Shown one piece after another: positions 11,598-12,427 of a stretch of 12,427 nucleotides of DNA. Below the pieces are notes generated by a model that was given only the letters and a program-made list of their open reading frames with translations, did no database searches and had not been told where the DNA came from. The stretch comes from QHXW01 sp041486185 (GTDB lineage Bacteria; Acidobacteriota; Terriglobia; Bryobacterales; Bryobacteraceae). The position numbers were made by a program, and so were the translations under genes. The first letter of the stretch is position 1. Each line of letters opens with the position of its first letter. The stretch is taken from NCBI GenBank assembly GCA_041486185.1, contig JBGPKX010000164.1, positions 1-12,427 of the forward strand. Reading direction: 5' to 3'.

Positions 11598-12427
11598 TGA
11601 AATCCCTGTAGCGCGCACGTGCGGAAGCCCGCGAAAATATCCCGCCGCTCTTTGGTGAAATAGTTTCTCCAGGTGTTGCGAATCAGGCGCGACCGCGTGG
11701 CCCAGCAGCCGCCGCGCAGCACTTTCCGCTCGCTGCCGAACCACGGCTCGGAATATTCCTTGTAGGGATCCACGGTAAAACCGGGGTACGGCAGGAAATC
11801 AGTCGCCGTCCACTCCCAGACGTTGCCGATCATTTGCCGGCATCCGAACACGCTATCGCTCGCGGGCAGTGCGCCGACCGGGATGCAGGCGGTGCTTTGC
11901 GCATCCAGATGTGCTCGTTCGCGCGTGGGCGCTTCGCCGCCCCACGGAAATCGCCGCTTGCGTTCGAGTCCCGTCGCGGCTAGCTCCCATTCCGCCTCGG
12001 TCGGCAGCCGGCGCCTGGCCCACCGGCAGTAGGCGTCGGCTTCGTGCCAGTTCACGTGAATCACGGGCAGATCCGGCGCAAGCGGGATCGTTTGGTCGAA
12101 GTGACGCAGCATCCAGCGGCCGTCTTGTGGGGTCCAGTAAACCGGCGCCGACGCCTGCGCCTGCTGCCGCCACTGCCAGCCCTCCTCGCTCCAGGACTCC
12201 TCGCGATGGTAGCCGCCATCGTCCACGAATGCTGCGAATTGCGCGTTGGTCACGGGCGTTCTTGCGATGGCAAACGGCGGCAACTCGTGCGGGTGCGCCC
12301 ATTTTTCGTTGTCGAAGACAAACAGCGAGCCAGGTTCGGCGCCCAGGTCATAACGGCCGCCGGTAACGAAGACATCCTCATCGCAGACGTCCTCGACCAG
12401 ATCCAGCGCCTCGAGAGTCTCCTCGGC
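11552..12427 (-). CDS. egtB: EgtB-like FGE-sulfatase domain enzyme, C-terminal 291 residues (5' end outside window)
   Basis: The frame is open on the - strand from the right edge to TGA at 11554-11552. The part visible is the formylglycine-generating-enzyme (FGE)-type catalytic domain of ergothioneine synthases. It has TGGRYDLGA, FDNEKWAHPHEL and FAIARTPVTNAQF, followed by FVDDGGY and PVIHVNWHEADAYCRW, then RRLPTEAEWELAA, MIGNVWEWT and LRGGCWATRSRLIRNTWRN, ending at RRDIFAGFRTCAL. EgtB joins hergynine to gamma-glutamylcysteine or cysteine using iron and oxygen. The N-terminal DinB-like domain with the iron-binding HX3HXE site would be to the right, so function is inferred. A selenoneine synthase (SenA) or another family member remains possible. 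A TTG at 12283 is not the start. The last 18 or so residues after FRTCAL are encoded by the repeat element. Confidence 0.8.
   Translation of the reverse strand, partial: AEETLEALDLVEDVCDEDVFVTGGRYDLGAEPGSLFVFDNEKWAHPHELPPFAIARTPVTNAQFAAFVDDGGYHREESWSEEGWQWRQQAQASAPVYWTPQDGRWMLRHFDQTIPLAPDLPVIHVNWHEADAYCRWARRRLPTEAEWELAATGLERKRRFPWGGEAPTRERAHLDAQSTACIPVGALPASDSVFGCRQMIGNVWEWTATDFLPYPGFTVDPYKEYSEPWFGSERKVLRGGCWATRSRLIRNTWRNYFTKERRDIFAGFRTCALQGFQATNERESTRMKSIH

Noticed and set aside
12281..12283. TTG at 12283 as start of the EgtB-like gene
   Set aside because: The frame remains open to the window edge and the upstream codons encode conserved family sequence (TGGRYDLGA, FDNEKWAHP).

Overview
The window reads as a G+C-rich bacterial chromosome segment, most plausibly from the Acidobacteriota (Bryobacterales/Solibacter-like). 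That placement is an inference. It rests on the combination of the ffh-rpsP-khpA-rimM-trmD-rplS-rnhB order, a Tat-targeted Gfo/Idh/MocA protein, a squalene/hopanoid gene, an EgtB-type enzyme, and intergenic repeats of a style I associate with that group. No rRNA, tRNA, CRISPR, transposase or phage gene is visible.

Left part (1-3685, all + strand): a compact translation operon. The 3' end of ffh (SRP GTPase) is followed by a 91-bp gap holding two copies of a hairpin repeat. Then come rpsP (S16), khpA (KH-domain RNA-binding protein), rimM (30S maturation), trmD (tRNA m1G37 methyltransferase), rplS (L19), rnhB (RNase HII) and a small two-helix membrane protein overlapping the rnhB end. khpA/rimM and rimM/trmD are joined by 4-bp GTGA overlaps, which suggests translational coupling.

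Middle (3704-7501): a small MmcQ/YjbR-type gene, then a DNA-repair cluster. An AlkD-like DNA glycosylase gene on the - strand diverges from a + strand pair made of a ligase-associated beta-CASP exonuclease and an ATP-dependent DNA ligase (ATGA overlap). The two divergent start codons are only 25 bp apart. The gap carries overlapping, opposite-strand -10 elements, so the glycosylase and the nuclease-ligase pair probably share one bidirectional promoter. The nuclease mRNA looks leaderless. The Lhr-type helicase and PdeM phosphoesterase that usually complete this ligase module are absent from the window.

Right part (7523-12427): hpnE (hydroxysqualene dehydroxylase), a secreted carboxypeptidase-regulatory-like domain protein, an orphan NarL/FixJ response regulator, a Tat-exported Gfo/Idh/MocA oxidoreductase and, convergent to it, the C-terminal part of an EgtB-like non-heme iron enzyme running off the right edge. 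A repeat element made of 10-bp units inside an imperfect inverted repeat lies between the last two genes and supplies the last codons of the EgtB-like protein.

No wholly new system is evident. The best leads are the shared promoter of the repair cluster, the two intergenic repeat families, the alternative RNA pairings between rpsP and khpA, and an Asp-to-Glu change at the presumed general base of TrmD.
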